Shown here: positions 19,260 through 29,124 of the stretch, piece by piece
Position numbering within the stretch: position 1 is the first letter of the stretch
How the letters are laid out: each line of letters starts with the position of its first letter
From: an uncultured Lachnospiraceae bacterium
GTDB lineage: Bacteria > Bacillota > Clostridia > Lachnospirales > Lachnospiraceae
DNA: 34,287 bases
Reading direction: 5' to 3'
NCBI GenBank assembly: GCA_947574135.1
Contig: CANPIM010000035.1
Span: forward strand, 1 to 34,287
The notes under the pieces: generated by a model
The model's input: the letters and a program-made list of their open reading frames with translations, nothing else
Told to the model about the DNA's origin: nothing
Databases searched by the model: none
Translations under genes and position numbers: made by a program

Positions 19260-19451
19260 ATGTTTCTTTTCCTCCGTCTGCCCGTTTCAATTTGTTTTTA
19301 AGCTGCATTCCCCTTCTGCGTTCTTTGTCCACAGAAGGCTCCTGTATCTATTATATATCAGCCACTCTCTCAGCGCCAGCTGTTTTTTCTCCCTTTGCGC
19401 GTAGTGCCCATCCCCCGGATGGTTTTTCCTTTACAAAATGCATTTTCCTGT

Positions 19452-19500
19452 AAAAAAGGGGCATATGCCCCGGACCTTGCGTCCAGGCCATATACCCCTT
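19452..19500 (-). terminator. Rho-independent terminator of groES-groEL
   Basis: A long stem (19489-19500 with 19456-19467, with inner GGAC/GTCC pairing) is followed by TTTTTT on the minus strand, 25 bases past the groEL stop. Confidence 0.88.
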
Positions 19501-19524
19501 TCTCTCGCCTCTATAAAGCAGGGC

Positions 19525-21482
<1,958 letters not shown>

Positions 21483-21507
21483 TTAAGATCTATGTCTTGT
21501 TCGGTTA

Positions 21508-21534
21508 TTAGCACTCACCAACATCGAGTGCTAA
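21508..21534 (-). promoter_or_regulatory. CIRCE operator (HrcA-binding site)
   Basis: TTAGCACTC (21508-21516), nine bases, then GAGTGCTAA (21526-21534) is a perfect match to the CIRCE inverted repeat. It lies between the groES promoter and start codon, so groESL is expected to be repressed by HrcA and induced by heat shock. Confidence 0.98.
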
Positions 21535-21543
21535 CCTATGAGC

Positions 21544-21575
21544 ATTATATTAATGCTTTCTTATTTATTTGTCAA
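21544..21575 (-). promoter_or_regulatory. groES-groEL promoter
   Basis: On the minus strand, perfect TTGACA (21575-21570) is followed by TAATAT (21552-21547) at 17 bases or TATAAT (21549-21544) at 20 bases. It lies directly upstream of CIRCE. Confidence 0.8.
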
Positions 21576-21644
21576 CACCTTTCCCAAAATTTATATTTTT
21601 TTTAGAAATCTTATTTATCTGGAAAATATCCCCTTTTCCATCCA

Positions 21645-21741
21645 TCTTAACACCTTCTTTATAAATCCAGCCTGTTTCTTCACGCCGTCTTTATGATTTC
21701 CCCCTGTTTCTTTACGCCCTCTTTACCGGCTTCTCCCTTAT
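21645..21741. repeat. Three degenerate tandem copies of a 32-33 bp unit
   Basis: Units starting at 21645, 21678 and 21710 share the pattern CTTnACnCCnTCTTTA, and the first two end in a common CCTGTTT-type stretch. They lie between the groES promoter and the divergent broken gene. No function is evident. Confidence 0.55.
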
Positions 21742-21783
21742 AATAAAGCTATAAAAATAATTATATACAAAGGAGTTTATTTT

Positions 21784-22365
21784 ATGATGGAAAAGCTGCA
21801 AGAAGTTCTCTACGAAAGAGAAAAAGTATTGTGGGAGGGAAAGCCGGAGCCCTTTTCTCTCCTGGACGACACCTATAAAAGACCTCTCCTCATAACCTGG
21901 GTCATTAGCGTCGCCGTTGTGGCCGCCTTCCTGGCCTTTTACATTCCCTTTTAGATCAGAACCCAGGGAAGGCCTCAACAGCTGATTACAGCCCTGATTC
22001 TCATTGGTCTGGTGCCCTTGGCGCTCTCGGTTCAGCCGTTGACCACCAAGCGCTCCCTGGACAAGAAAGTCACCTATATTTTGACCAATCAGAGAGCCAT
22101 CTGCATCAACGACACCCAGATCAATACTTACAACATTACCAGGGAAACCCCCTGCAAAATTCAAACCCTGCCCAACGGAAGCTCTGTCATCTATATGGGG
22201 GAGGACGGCTGCAAAATCAAGCCCACAGGCAGCCGCAATGCTGCAATACGCCGGATTAAGACACCGGATTCCCCGGATCTCACCGGCATGGTCTTTTACG
22301 GCGTAAAGGATGCAAGAGAGGTCTTAAAGAGCTTTGCCCCCTTTGCCAATGTCTCAGAGGTTTAA
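21784..22365 (+). pseudogene. Membrane protein gene of unknown function broken by an in-frame TAG
   Basis: ATG 21784 follows AAAGGAG at good spacing. The frame runs 56 codons, meets TAG at 21952-21954, then continues open in the same frame for 136 more codons to TAA at 22363-22365. The conceptual protein has a short amphipathic N-terminus (MEKLQEVLYEREKVLWEGKPEP) and a first membrane segment ending AFLAFYIPF just before the TAG. A second membrane segment (LITALILIGLVPLAL) and a beta-rich domain (KKVTYILTNQRAICINDTQI...) resembling bacterial PH-like domains follow. The stop would cut between the two membrane segments and remove the cytoplasmic domain. No start with a ribosome-binding site was found after the TAG. 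The family was not recognised. Confidence 0.75.
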
Positions 22366-22378
22366 GCACCTACATACA

Positions 22379-22430
22379 CAGGAATAAAAAAGAAGCATCG
22401 TCCCCAGGACCTGCTTCTTTTTTATTCCTG
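22379..22430. terminator. Bidirectional terminator between the broken membrane-protein gene and codY
   Basis: A perfect 19-bp stem (22379-22397 with 22412-22430) includes six A on one side and six T on the other, with an inner GTCC/GGAC pair in the loop. It can terminate both converging transcripts. Confidence 0.92.
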
Positions 22431-22431
22431 T

Positions 22432-23208
22432 TTACTTTTTCTGCTTCAGCCTTGCCAGCTCCTCGAAGATCACATCGTTTACCACCTTGATGTAGGTCCC
22501 CTTCATCCCGGAGGAGCGCGACTCAATAACCCCTGCACTCTCAAATTTGCGCAGGGCATTGACAATCACAGACCGGGTGATCCCCACACTGTCTGCGATC
22601 CGGCTGGCCACCAGTATCCCCTCATCTCCGTCCAGCTCGTCAAAGATATGGATAATCGCCTCCAGCTCGGAAAAGGACAGGGTACTGATGGCTGATTTCA
22701 CAATCTGTACCTTTCGCGATTCCTCTGCGCTCTCCTCATTGACGGAACGCATCATCTCCAGGCCCACCACTGTGGTTCCATACTCGCTTAAAATAATATC
22801 ATCAATATCGTACTGCTGCTGATACTTATACAGGAAAAGCGTTCCCAGACGCTCTCCTGCAATATCAATAGGCGTAATAATGGCCTGATACTGATTGACA
22901 TTCTCTGAGATGAAACCAAGGGTCTGCAGATTCACATTTTCCTTTGTAGAGAGGATACTCAGCAAACGCTCATTGAGCAGGCTGTCAATGTGACCGCCCA
23001 CCTGATCCACAATCAGCTCATGAATCTCCTGCACGCCTGCACAGCAGCTAACACCCAGCACTTTTCCCTTTTTGCTGATAACCAAAACGTTAGAATCCAG
23101 AATATCCGTCAGCACCTGGCAGATATCGTTGAATACTACCTTGCTGGAATTGTTGTTGTGCAGTAGTTTGTTAATCTTCCTGGTCTTGTCTAATAACTGT
23201 ACACTCAT
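22432..23208 (-). CDS. codY: GTP-sensing transcriptional pleiotropic repressor CodY
   Basis: The 258-residue protein matches CodY along its length. An N-terminal GAF domain (about 1-155) binds branched-chain amino acids in characterised members. A C-terminal winged helix (about 180-250) carries the near-invariant VASRIADSVGITRSVIVNALRKFESAGVIESRS and GMKGTYIKV. CodY with GTP represses nutrient-scavenging and stationary-phase genes in low-GC Gram-positives. It lies directly after topA in the same direction. In Bacillus subtilis the same neighbourhood has trmFO, xerC and hslVU between topA and codY; they are missing here. GGGAGG precedes ATG, and a candidate promoter lies at 23228-23261. Confidence 0.97.
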   Translation of the reverse strand: MSVQLLDKTRKINKLLHNNNSSKVVFNDICQVLTDILDSNVLVISKKGKVLGVSCCAGVQEIHELIVDQVGGHIDSLLNERLLSILSTKENVNLQTLGFISENVNQYQAIITPIDIAGERLGTLFLYKYQQQYDIDDIILSEYGTTVVGLEMMRSVNEESAEESRKVQIVKSAISTLSFSELEAIIHIFDELDGDEGILVASRIADSVGITRSVIVNALRKFESAGVIESRSSGMKGTYIKVVNDVIFEELARLKQKK

Positions 23209-23300
23209 CTGAATATTCCTCCCTGTGATTTCATCCTAACACAGAGTTTGTCAATTTTCAATCTCTTTTTCAAAATATTTTTGCAAAAATCTGAATATTC
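23207..23300 (-). repeat. Direct repeat of a CodY-box-like 12-mer flanking the codY promoter
   Basis: ATCTGAATATTC occurs at 23207-23218 (overlapping the codY start) and at 23289-23300 (just after topA). On the minus strand each sits in a 15-mer that matches the CodY consensus AATTTTCWGAAAATT at 11 of 15 positions. They may be autoregulatory sites. Confidence 0.4.
23228..23261 (-). promoter_or_regulatory. Candidate codY promoter
   Basis: On the minus strand, TTGAAA is followed after 17 bases by TAGGAT, between topA and codY. The -35 box overlaps a TTGAAAATT sequence that matches half of a CodY box. Coordinates are approximate. Confidence 0.5.
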
Positions 23301-23306
23301 GAAAAA

Positions 23307-25400
23307 CTATGCCTGTTTCTCCCGGATTTCCTCTTTGCTCATGACAAATCCGCAGCCCTCGTTGGCGCACACCAGCTTGGCTCCCTTCTCCAGCATATGC
23401 CCGCCGCAGCTTGGGCATTTCTGTTTGGAGGGACGCTGCCAGGACATAAAGGCACAGTTGGGATTGTCCTCACACCCAAAATATTTTCTGCCCTTCTTGG
23501 ACTTGCGAAGCACAACCTCCTTTCCACAGATGGGACAGGGTACGCCGATTTTCTCCAGATAAGGCTTGGTATTGCGACAGTCAGGAAAGCCCGGACAGGC
23601 CAGGAACCGACCGTGGGGGCCGTATTTGATCACCATATTCCGGCCGCATTCCTCACAGATCACATCCGTTACCTCATCCTCTATCTTAATCTCCTCCAGC
23701 TCCTTCTCGGCACACTGCACCGCTTCCTCCAAATCCGGATAGAAATTCTCCACCACGGTTTTCCAGCTGACTGTGCCTTCCTCCACGCAATCCAAAAGTC
23801 CTTCCATATTGGCGGTGAAATCCACCTCCACAATGCTTGGGAAGGCCTGCTTCATCATGTTGTTAACCACCTCTCCCAGCTCTGTGAGGTACAGATTGCG
23901 GTTCTCCTTTGCCACATAGCGCCGGGCAATGATGGTGGTAATGGTAGGCGCATAGGTACTGGGCCTTCCGATGCCCAGCTCCTCCAGGGTTTTCACCAGA
24001 GCTGCCTCCGTATAATGGGCCGGGGGCTGGGTAAAATGCTGTTTGCCGTCAAATTCTTTGAATTCCAGGGCCGTATCTGCCGTAAGCCCTTTGGCCAGCA
24101 TATTGCTCTCCGTCTTTTCCTCGTCCTCCTGGACATACACGGACAAAAAGCCGTCAAACTTTACCTTGGAGGCTGCCACTGTAAAGCGATAGCCCGCAGG
24201 CTCCCCGTCGATCTTTACGTTGGCTGTCTCATAGACAGCGTCAGCCATCTGGCTGGCCATAAACCGCTTCCAGATGAGCTGATACAGCCGAAGCTGATCC
24301 CGGCTCAGGGAGTCTTTTAAAACACTGGGGCTCCGGGTAATGTCCGTGGGGCGAATGGCCTCATGGGCATCCTGAATCTTCTTTCCGCTGGCTTTTGTTC
24401 CCTGGGCCTTGGACACATAGCTCTCCCCGTACTGTTTTTCTATATAGGCCCGGGTATTTCTCTGGGCCTCCTCGGAAACCCGGGTGGAATCTGTACGCAG
24501 ATAGGTAATAACACCCACGGTTCCATTGCCCTTGATATCGATTCCCTCATAGAGCTGCTGTGCCAGGCGCATGGTTTTCTGGGTGGAAAAATTCAGGGTC
24601 TTGGAGGCCTCCTGCTGGAGGGTACTGGTGGTAAAGGGCAAAGGCGCCTTTTTTACCCGCTCTCCCCGCTTCACATCCGCCACCCGGTAGGCGGCTCCCT
24701 GAAGCTCCTGTAAAATCTTATCCAGCTCTTCCTTGGAGGAAATGGACAGCTTTTTGCTTTTGGTGCCATAAAATTTCGCTGTCAGGGGCTTTTTTTCTCC
24801 CGGTACCCCAAACTTGGCATCCAGGCTCCAGTATTCCTCCGGAATAAAGGCATTGATCTCCTCCTCCCGGTCTGCGATAATGCGCAGGGCCACAGACTGC
24901 ACCCGCCCTGCGCTGAGCCCCCGCTTGATCTTGGCCCATAAAATAGGGCTGATGCGATAGCCCACCATTCGATCCAGCATTCGCCGGGCCTGCTGCGCAT
25001 TTACCAGATCCATATCAATCTCACGAGCCTCTTTTAAGGAGGCCTTTACTGCGGATTTTGTAATTTCATTAAAGCTTATGCGGTACATCTTTTTGTCCTC
25101 AAGCTTCAAAGCCTTGGACAAATGCCAGGAGATGGCTTCCCCCTCCCGGTCCGGGTCCGTAGCCAGATATACCCGCTCCGCCTTCTTCGCTTCCTTTCGA
25201 AGCTTGGCCAGAATATCTCCCTTTCCCCGGATTGTAATATATTTGGGCTCATAACCATGCTCCACATCGATGCCCAGTTGGCTTTTGGGCAGATCCCGCA
25301 CATGTCCCTGGGATGCCAATACCTCGTAATTGGGCCCCAAAAATTTCTGTATTGTCTTTACCTTGGCCGGGGACTCCACAATCACCAAATATTTTGCCAT
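23307..25400 (-). CDS. topA: DNA topoisomerase I (type IA)
   Basis: The 697-residue enzyme relaxes negative supercoils. The Toprim domain is at the N-terminus (KYLVIVESPAKVKTIQKFLG, and ATDPDREGEAISWHL with the metal-binding acidic residues). The catalytic tyrosine is in ITYLRTDSTRVS, and the family GRPSTYAPTI motif follows. Three C-terminal four-cysteine zinc ribbons are visible: CEECG...CPGFPDC, CPICG...CEDNPNC and CPSCG...CANEGC. It starts 20 bases after dprA with AGAGGG before ATG, and is the third gene of yifB-dprA-topA. The stop is TAG. Confidence 0.98.
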   Translation of the reverse strand: MAKYLVIVESPAKVKTIQKFLGPNYEVLASQGHVRDLPKSQLGIDVEHGYEPKYITIRGKGDILAKLRKEAKKAERVYLATDPDREGEAISWHLSKALKLEDKKMYRISFNEITKSAVKASLKEAREIDMDLVNAQQARRMLDRMVGYRISPILWAKIKRGLSAGRVQSVALRIIADREEEINAFIPEEYWSLDAKFGVPGEKKPLTAKFYGTKSKKLSISSKEELDKILQELQGAAYRVADVKRGERVKKAPLPFTTSTLQQEASKTLNFSTQKTMRLAQQLYEGIDIKGNGTVGVITYLRTDSTRVSEEAQRNTRAYIEKQYGESYVSKAQGTKASGKKIQDAHEAIRPTDITRSPSVLKDSLSRDQLRLYQLIWKRFMASQMADAVYETANVKIDGEPAGYRFTVAASKVKFDGFLSVYVQEDEEKTESNMLAKGLTADTALEFKEFDGKQHFTQPPAHYTEAALVKTLEELGIGRPSTYAPTITTIIARRYVAKENRNLYLTELGEVVNNMMKQAFPSIVEVDFTANMEGLLDCVEEGTVSWKTVVENFYPDLEEAVQCAEKELEEIKIEDEVTDVICEECGRNMVIKYGPHGRFLACPGFPDCRNTKPYLEKIGVPCPICGKEVVLRKSKKGRKYFGCEDNPNCAFMSWQRPSKQKCPSCGGHMLEKGAKLVCANEGCGFVMSKEEIREKQA

Positions 25401-25420
25401 AAATACCCTCTTTCCGTCTC

Positions 25421-26530
25421 CTAGTAAATTTCTGTCTTTGATGATGAAACACTATCTCTACTATAATAATTCTTCTGCACCTCGCATACACATCCTTTTA
25501 TTTCCAGGGACACCAAAATCTTCATTACCTGGAGCAGAGGCAATCTGGTTTTCCTGCAAATCTCTTCTATATGCTGTGCCTGTAAACCTAAACAACTATA
25601 CACCAAAAATTCTGAGCTTTCAAGTGATTTTTTATTTTTCTCCTCCCCAGGACTTTTCCCTGCCCCTTCCACCCCCAGTTCCTCCAAAAATTTCTCCGGG
25701 GACAGAGCAATGCCGGCGCCCTGAGAAATCAGCCGGTTGCAGCCCTCACTTAAGGCATCCCCGATCCGTCCGGGCACAGCAAACACATCTCTTCCCTGAT
25801 CCAGAGCCAAATCCGCCGTAATAAGAGAGCCGCTCCGTTCCCTGGCCTCCACCACCAAAACTGCCCGGCTAAGGCCGCTGATAAGCCGGTTTCGCAGAGG
25901 AAACAGCCGGGGGAGAGGCGGGGTACCCGGGGGATACTCACTGATTAGACCTCCCCGCTCCGGAATAGCGCTGTAGAGATCCCGGTTTTGTCCCGGATAG
26001 CAGATGTCCACCCCGCAGCCCAGCACAGCGTAGGTAACCCCTCCCCGCTCCAGGGCTCCCCGATGGGCATATCCGTCCACTCCCGCAGCCATACCGCTTA
26101 TGATCCCCACTCCCCTCTGGGCCAATATCCCCCCAAAGCTCTGGGCTGTCATCCGCCCGTAGGAGCTGCACCGACGGGCTCCCACCACCGCCACCGTAAG
26201 TTCCCCCTCCCGTGGCAGGCTTCCCCTGACAAACAATCCTAAAGGGCTGTCCGGCATCTTTTTCAGCAGAGTGGGAAATTCCCTGGCAGCACAGCTGTAA
26301 AAGGCAATTTCTGCCCTTTTAAGCTCCTCCAAAGCCCTTTTAGGCTCCCAAGCTCTCCTTCTCTGGAAAATCTCTTTATATTTTATGGCCTTTTTGGGAA
26401 ATCGCTTCTTTATATCCTCCTCTTTGGCCTCAAATACGGCCCGGGGTGAGCCGTAGCAGTGAAGGAGTTCCCGGGCCCATACCCTCTCTAAATATAATTC
26501 ATGACAAATCCAGTACCAATATGCCTCCAT
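25421..26530 (-). CDS. dprA: DNA-processing protein DprA
   Basis: The 369-residue protein loads RecA on incoming single-stranded DNA during transformation. Its Rossmann-like core holds the hallmark AVVGARRCSSYG (about 145), IISGMAAGVDGYAHRGAL, YPGQNRDLY, LRNRLISGLSRAVLVVEA and GSLITADLALDQGRDVFAVPG. A helix-hairpin-like N-terminus (about 1-80) and a winged-helix C-terminus (about 305-360) match full-length DprA. It begins 4 bases after the yifB stop, with GAGGTG inside the end of yifB, which suggests coupled translation. The stop is TAG. Confidence 0.96.
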   Translation of the reverse strand: MEAYWYWICHELYLERVWARELLHCYGSPRAVFEAKEEDIKKRFPKKAIKYKEIFQRRRAWEPKRALEELKRAEIAFYSCAAREFPTLLKKMPDSPLGLFVRGSLPREGELTVAVVGARRCSSYGRMTAQSFGGILAQRGVGIISGMAAGVDGYAHRGALERGGVTYAVLGCGVDICYPGQNRDLYSAIPERGGLISEYPPGTPPLPRLFPLRNRLISGLSRAVLVVEARERSGSLITADLALDQGRDVFAVPGRIGDALSEGCNRLISQGAGIALSPEKFLEELGVEGAGKSPGEEKNKKSLESSEFLVYSCLGLQAQHIEEICRKTRLPLLQVMKILVSLEIKGCVCEVQKNYYSRDSVSSSKTEIY

Positions 26531-26533
26531 TTT

Positions 26534-28084
26534 TCACCTCGTCCAATATTTTTTGTCAAGAGCCCGATAACAGATGGCCTCCATCAGGTGTTCCCTTCCA
26601 ATATGCGTTGCCTCCTCCAGATCTGCAATGGTTCGGGCCACCTTGATAATCCGATGGCAGGCCCGGGCGCTGAGATGAAGCCTTTGAAAGGCATTCTTTA
26701 GCAATTCCTCCTCCTTGGGCCCCAGAGGACAAAATTTTTCGATTCCCTCCCCTCCCAGATCCGAATTAAACCGGTAGCCGCTTCCCTGGTACCGCTTCCT
26801 CTGAAGCTTATGAACACGAACCATCCGCTCCCGAATCCGGGCCGAGGTCTCCCTGTCTTTCTTTCCCACCAGCTCCTCGTAGGAAAGCCTGGGGGCTTCC
26901 GCGCAGATATCCATGCGATCCAGAAGCGGCTGGCTTAAACGTCCCAGATACCGGCTTACCTCCCCGGGCCCACAGGTGCACAGATTAAAATCCGGATAAT
27001 ATCCGCACCTGCAGGGATTCATGGCAGCCACCAGCATAAACCGGGCCGGATATACATAGGTGCCATAGCTTCTGCAAATACGCACCTCCCCCTCCTCTAA
27101 GGGCTGACGCAGCACCTCCAGGGCAGTCTTTTGAAACTCCGGCAGCTCGTCCAGGAAAAGCACTCCGTTGGTTCCCAGGGAGATTTCCCCAGGCATGGGA
27201 ATCCGCCCGCCTCCTGTGAGAGCCACCGGGGTAATGGTGTGATGAGGCCCCCGAAATGGCCTTTCCCGAATCAAAGGCTCCTTTTCCGGCAATAATCCTG
27301 CAATGCTGTAAATTTTTGACAATTCCAGGCTTTCCTCCAGAGTCAGAGGCGGCAGAATGGTGGGAATCCGCTTGGCTATCATGGTCTTGCCAGAGCCTGG
27401 GGGGCCAATCATTAAAAAATTATGCATCCCGGCCACAGCCACCTGCGCCGCCCGCTTTACAGTCTCCTGGCCATTGATCTCAGAAAAATCCACCCCATAG
27501 GAGGGCTCTCCCAAAAGGTCTGTTCTCCCACTCTCTTCTTCCGGGGAATGTAGAGCCGAAAAAACGCCGCGTTTTCCCGGATTTTCAGCCGGCAAAAGCT
27601 CCTTTAAATGGGCAGCTCCCAGCACCTGAATCCCGTTTACGAGAGCTGCCTCCCGTAAATTTTCTTTTGGCACCACGCAGCAGGTACAGCCCATATTCCG
27701 GGCCGTCTCCACCATGGGCAAAATCCCCGGGATCCCGTGTATCTCCCCGTTAAGGCTCAGCTCCCCGGCCATAAGCACGCCCCTTAGCTCCCGGGGATCC
27801 AAAACCCCCAGGGCCGCCAACAGGGCCGCTGCAATGGGCAAATCAAATTTTGATCCTGCCTTTCGCACATTGGCCGGGGCCAGATTTACCGTAATGCGCT
27901 TGGGAGGCAGCAGGATTCCGCAGTTTCTAAGGGCTGTGCGTACCCGATCCCCAGCCTCCCGCACCTCGGAGGCCAGATAGCCTACCATTAAAAATAGGGG
28001 CATGCCATCGCTGATGTCTGCCTCCACAGACACCCCAAAGCCATCGATTCCCCGCACATCGGCAGATAAAATTTTTCCAAACAA
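26534..28084 (-). CDS. YifB/ComM-family Mg-chelatase-like AAA+ ATPase
   Basis: The 516-residue protein has an N-terminal ChlI/Lon-like domain (MFGKILSADVRGIDGFGVSVEADI, then KRITVNLAPANVRKAGSKFDLPIAAALL), a central AAA+ module with Walker A GPPGSGKTMIAKRIP and Walker B GVLFLDELPEF, and a C-terminal domain ending RTIADLEEATHIGREHLMEAICYR. Proteobacterial ComM is a helicase promoting branch migration in natural transformation; Gram-positive members beside dprA probably help DNA integration. I chose TTG 28084, five bases after GAGG, because it gives the family's usual N-terminus. A GTG at 28096 directly abuts AAAGGA and is less plausible. The promoter is at 28212-28240. Confidence 0.93.
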   Translation of the reverse strand: MFGKILSADVRGIDGFGVSVEADISDGMPLFLMVGYLASEVREAGDRVRTALRNCGILLPPKRITVNLAPANVRKAGSKFDLPIAAALLAALGVLDPRELRGVLMAGELSLNGEIHGIPGILPMVETARNMGCTCCVVPKENLREAALVNGIQVLGAAHLKELLPAENPGKRGVFSALHSPEEESGRTDLLGEPSYGVDFSEINGQETVKRAAQVAVAGMHNFLMIGPPGSGKTMIAKRIPTILPPLTLEESLELSKIYSIAGLLPEKEPLIRERPFRGPHHTITPVALTGGGRIPMPGEISLGTNGVLFLDELPEFQKTALEVLRQPLEEGEVRICRSYGTYVYPARFMLVAAMNPCRCGYYPDFNLCTCGPGEVSRYLGRLSQPLLDRMDICAEAPRLSYEELVGKKDRETSARIRERMVRVHKLQRKRYQGSGYRFNSDLGGEGIEKFCPLGPKEEELLKNAFQRLHLSARACHRIIKVARTIADLEEATHIGREHLMEAICYRALDKKYWTR

Positions 28085-28155
28085 AAAATGCCTCACTCCT
28101 TTCGTAAGCTCTTATCCCCAGTTTCTTTGTTTTTGATCTTATTTTGGAAGTTTCC

Positions 28156-28191
28156 CCGGCGAACGCCGGATAGAGGGCCTGTTGACAGGCC
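28156..28191 (-). other. Two adjacent hairpins in the yifB leader
   Basis: GGCCTG (28176-28181) / CAGGCC (28186-28191) with a 4-base loop, and CCGGCG (28156-28161) / CGCCGG (28164-28169), lie in the roughly 120-base untranslated leader of yifB. No T run follows either, so they may be RNA stability or regulatory structures. Confidence 0.45.
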
Positions 28192-28211
28192 AGAATTTCC
28201 TTCTGTAATCC

Positions 28212-28240
28212 AGTATAGCATAAAGAAAAATCCCCGGCAA
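28212..28240 (-). promoter_or_regulatory. Promoter of the yifB-dprA-topA operon
   Basis: On the minus strand, TTGCCG (28240-28235) and TATACT (28217-28212) are 17 bases apart. The -35 box coincides with the loop of a short terminator-like hairpin (28226-28246). Confidence 0.65.
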
Positions 28241-28246
28241 GGGGGA
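28226..28246 (-). terminator. Short terminator-like hairpin after the ABC permease operon
   Basis: On the minus strand, TCCCC (28246-28242) and GGGGA (28235-28231) form a five-base stem followed by TTTTT. It is weak by length but well placed between the ABC permease and yifB units, overlapping the yifB promoter. Confidence 0.5.
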
Positions 28247-28301
28247 CTTTTCCAGGAATCCAATTTTAACTTTTCCAACTTTTCCAGGAATCCAATTTTA
28301 A
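28246..28301. repeat. Perfect 24-bp direct repeat in the yifB upstream region
   Basis: Bases 28246-28269 recur exactly at 28278-28301, with 8 bases between, giving a period of 32. The unit includes ACTTTTCCAGGAATCC. It lies between the ABC permease stop and the yifB promoter. Confidence 0.9.
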
Positions 28302-28374
28302 AACATCTTTAACATATCTCTTTTGGGAAGAGCACGCAGGTTTATTCCCAGAATCAGAAGGCAACCGCCCGAAT

Positions 28375-29124
28375 CTATCCTGCATCATATCCGTTTTTCC
28401 GGTATACATACAAAAATACCCCCACAGCCAGCACAATCTCTCCCAGGATGACCCCCAGGCCTGCCACATCCACGGAAGCCTTTCCCTCCACCAGATCCTG
28501 GATCATATTCTGAAGCACTCCTGTAAAGAGGAGTCCGCCGATTCTGTTCAGCGTGGCATTCAATCCCCGGAAGCTTGGAACCAACACCAGGATCAGCATG
28601 GGAACCGTGGAAACCGTGCTGGCCGTCACCTGATCCTTGGCACAGATACCTAAAATCATCCCCAATACTCCACTGACTGTGGCACACAGCAGGGACATCC
28701 CCAGCCACAAGGCCCAGCCCGTCAAGGAAAGAGACACCCCGGCCACCACCATAATCATGGCGTTCACGGCCAGCATCATGGCCACCACCGGCAGAATGCT
28801 CCCCAGAAAGAATTCCAGGCCATTGACTGAGGAGGTCATCAGAGCCCGCAGGGTATGCTTTTCCTTCTCCTCCGCCAGAGCCATCCCTGTACACAGAATG
28901 CCCGTCATGGTAATATTCATCACAGCCCCCATGCCCAAGGCCGTGGCCAGCAGGGTATTGGACAGGGCTTCGCTCCCATTTCCCCCCATGGACTGGTAGA
29001 GAAATTTTAAGAGCAGGGTAATGCCAATGGAAAAGAGAGGCATAATAATAAAATTTTTGGAAAACAGGGCCCGCCCTTTCATCTCCAGCACAGCGCCCAG
29101 CTTGTTTTTGTGAATTCCTTTCAT
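28375..29124 (-). CDS. ABC-2-type transporter permease
   Basis: The 249-residue protein has about six membrane segments and no enzymatic motif: a cytoplasmic N-terminus (MKGIHKNKLGAVLEMKGRALFSKN), then hydrophobic stretches near 26-45, 55-80, 105-130, 135-165, 170-190 and 220-242. The conserved GMALAEEKEKHTLRALMTSSV stretch after the second segment is the coupling region typical of ABC-2 exporters of the NatB/drug/peptide-resistance type. Its ATG overlaps the stop of the ATPase gene (ATGA), so the two are translationally coupled. It is the last gene of the sensor-regulator-transporter operon and ends in TAG. The substrate is unknown. Confidence 0.86.
   Translation of the reverse strand: MKGIHKNKLGAVLEMKGRALFSKNFIIMPLFSIGITLLLKFLYQSMGGNGSEALSNTLLATALGMGAVMNITMTGILCTGMALAEEKEKHTLRALMTSSVNGLEFFLGSILPVVAMMLAVNAMIMVVAGVSLSLTGWALWLGMSLLCATVSGVLGMILGICAKDQVTASTVSTVPMLILVLVPSFRGLNATLNRIGGLLFTGVLQNMIQDLVEGKASVDVAGLGVILGEIVLAVGVFLYVYRKNGYDAG

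Noticed and set aside
21712..22164. 150-codon - strand open frame opposite the broken membrane-protein gene
   Set aside because: The + strand frame has a ribosome-binding site, membrane segments and a matching terminator. The - strand frame is its shadow.
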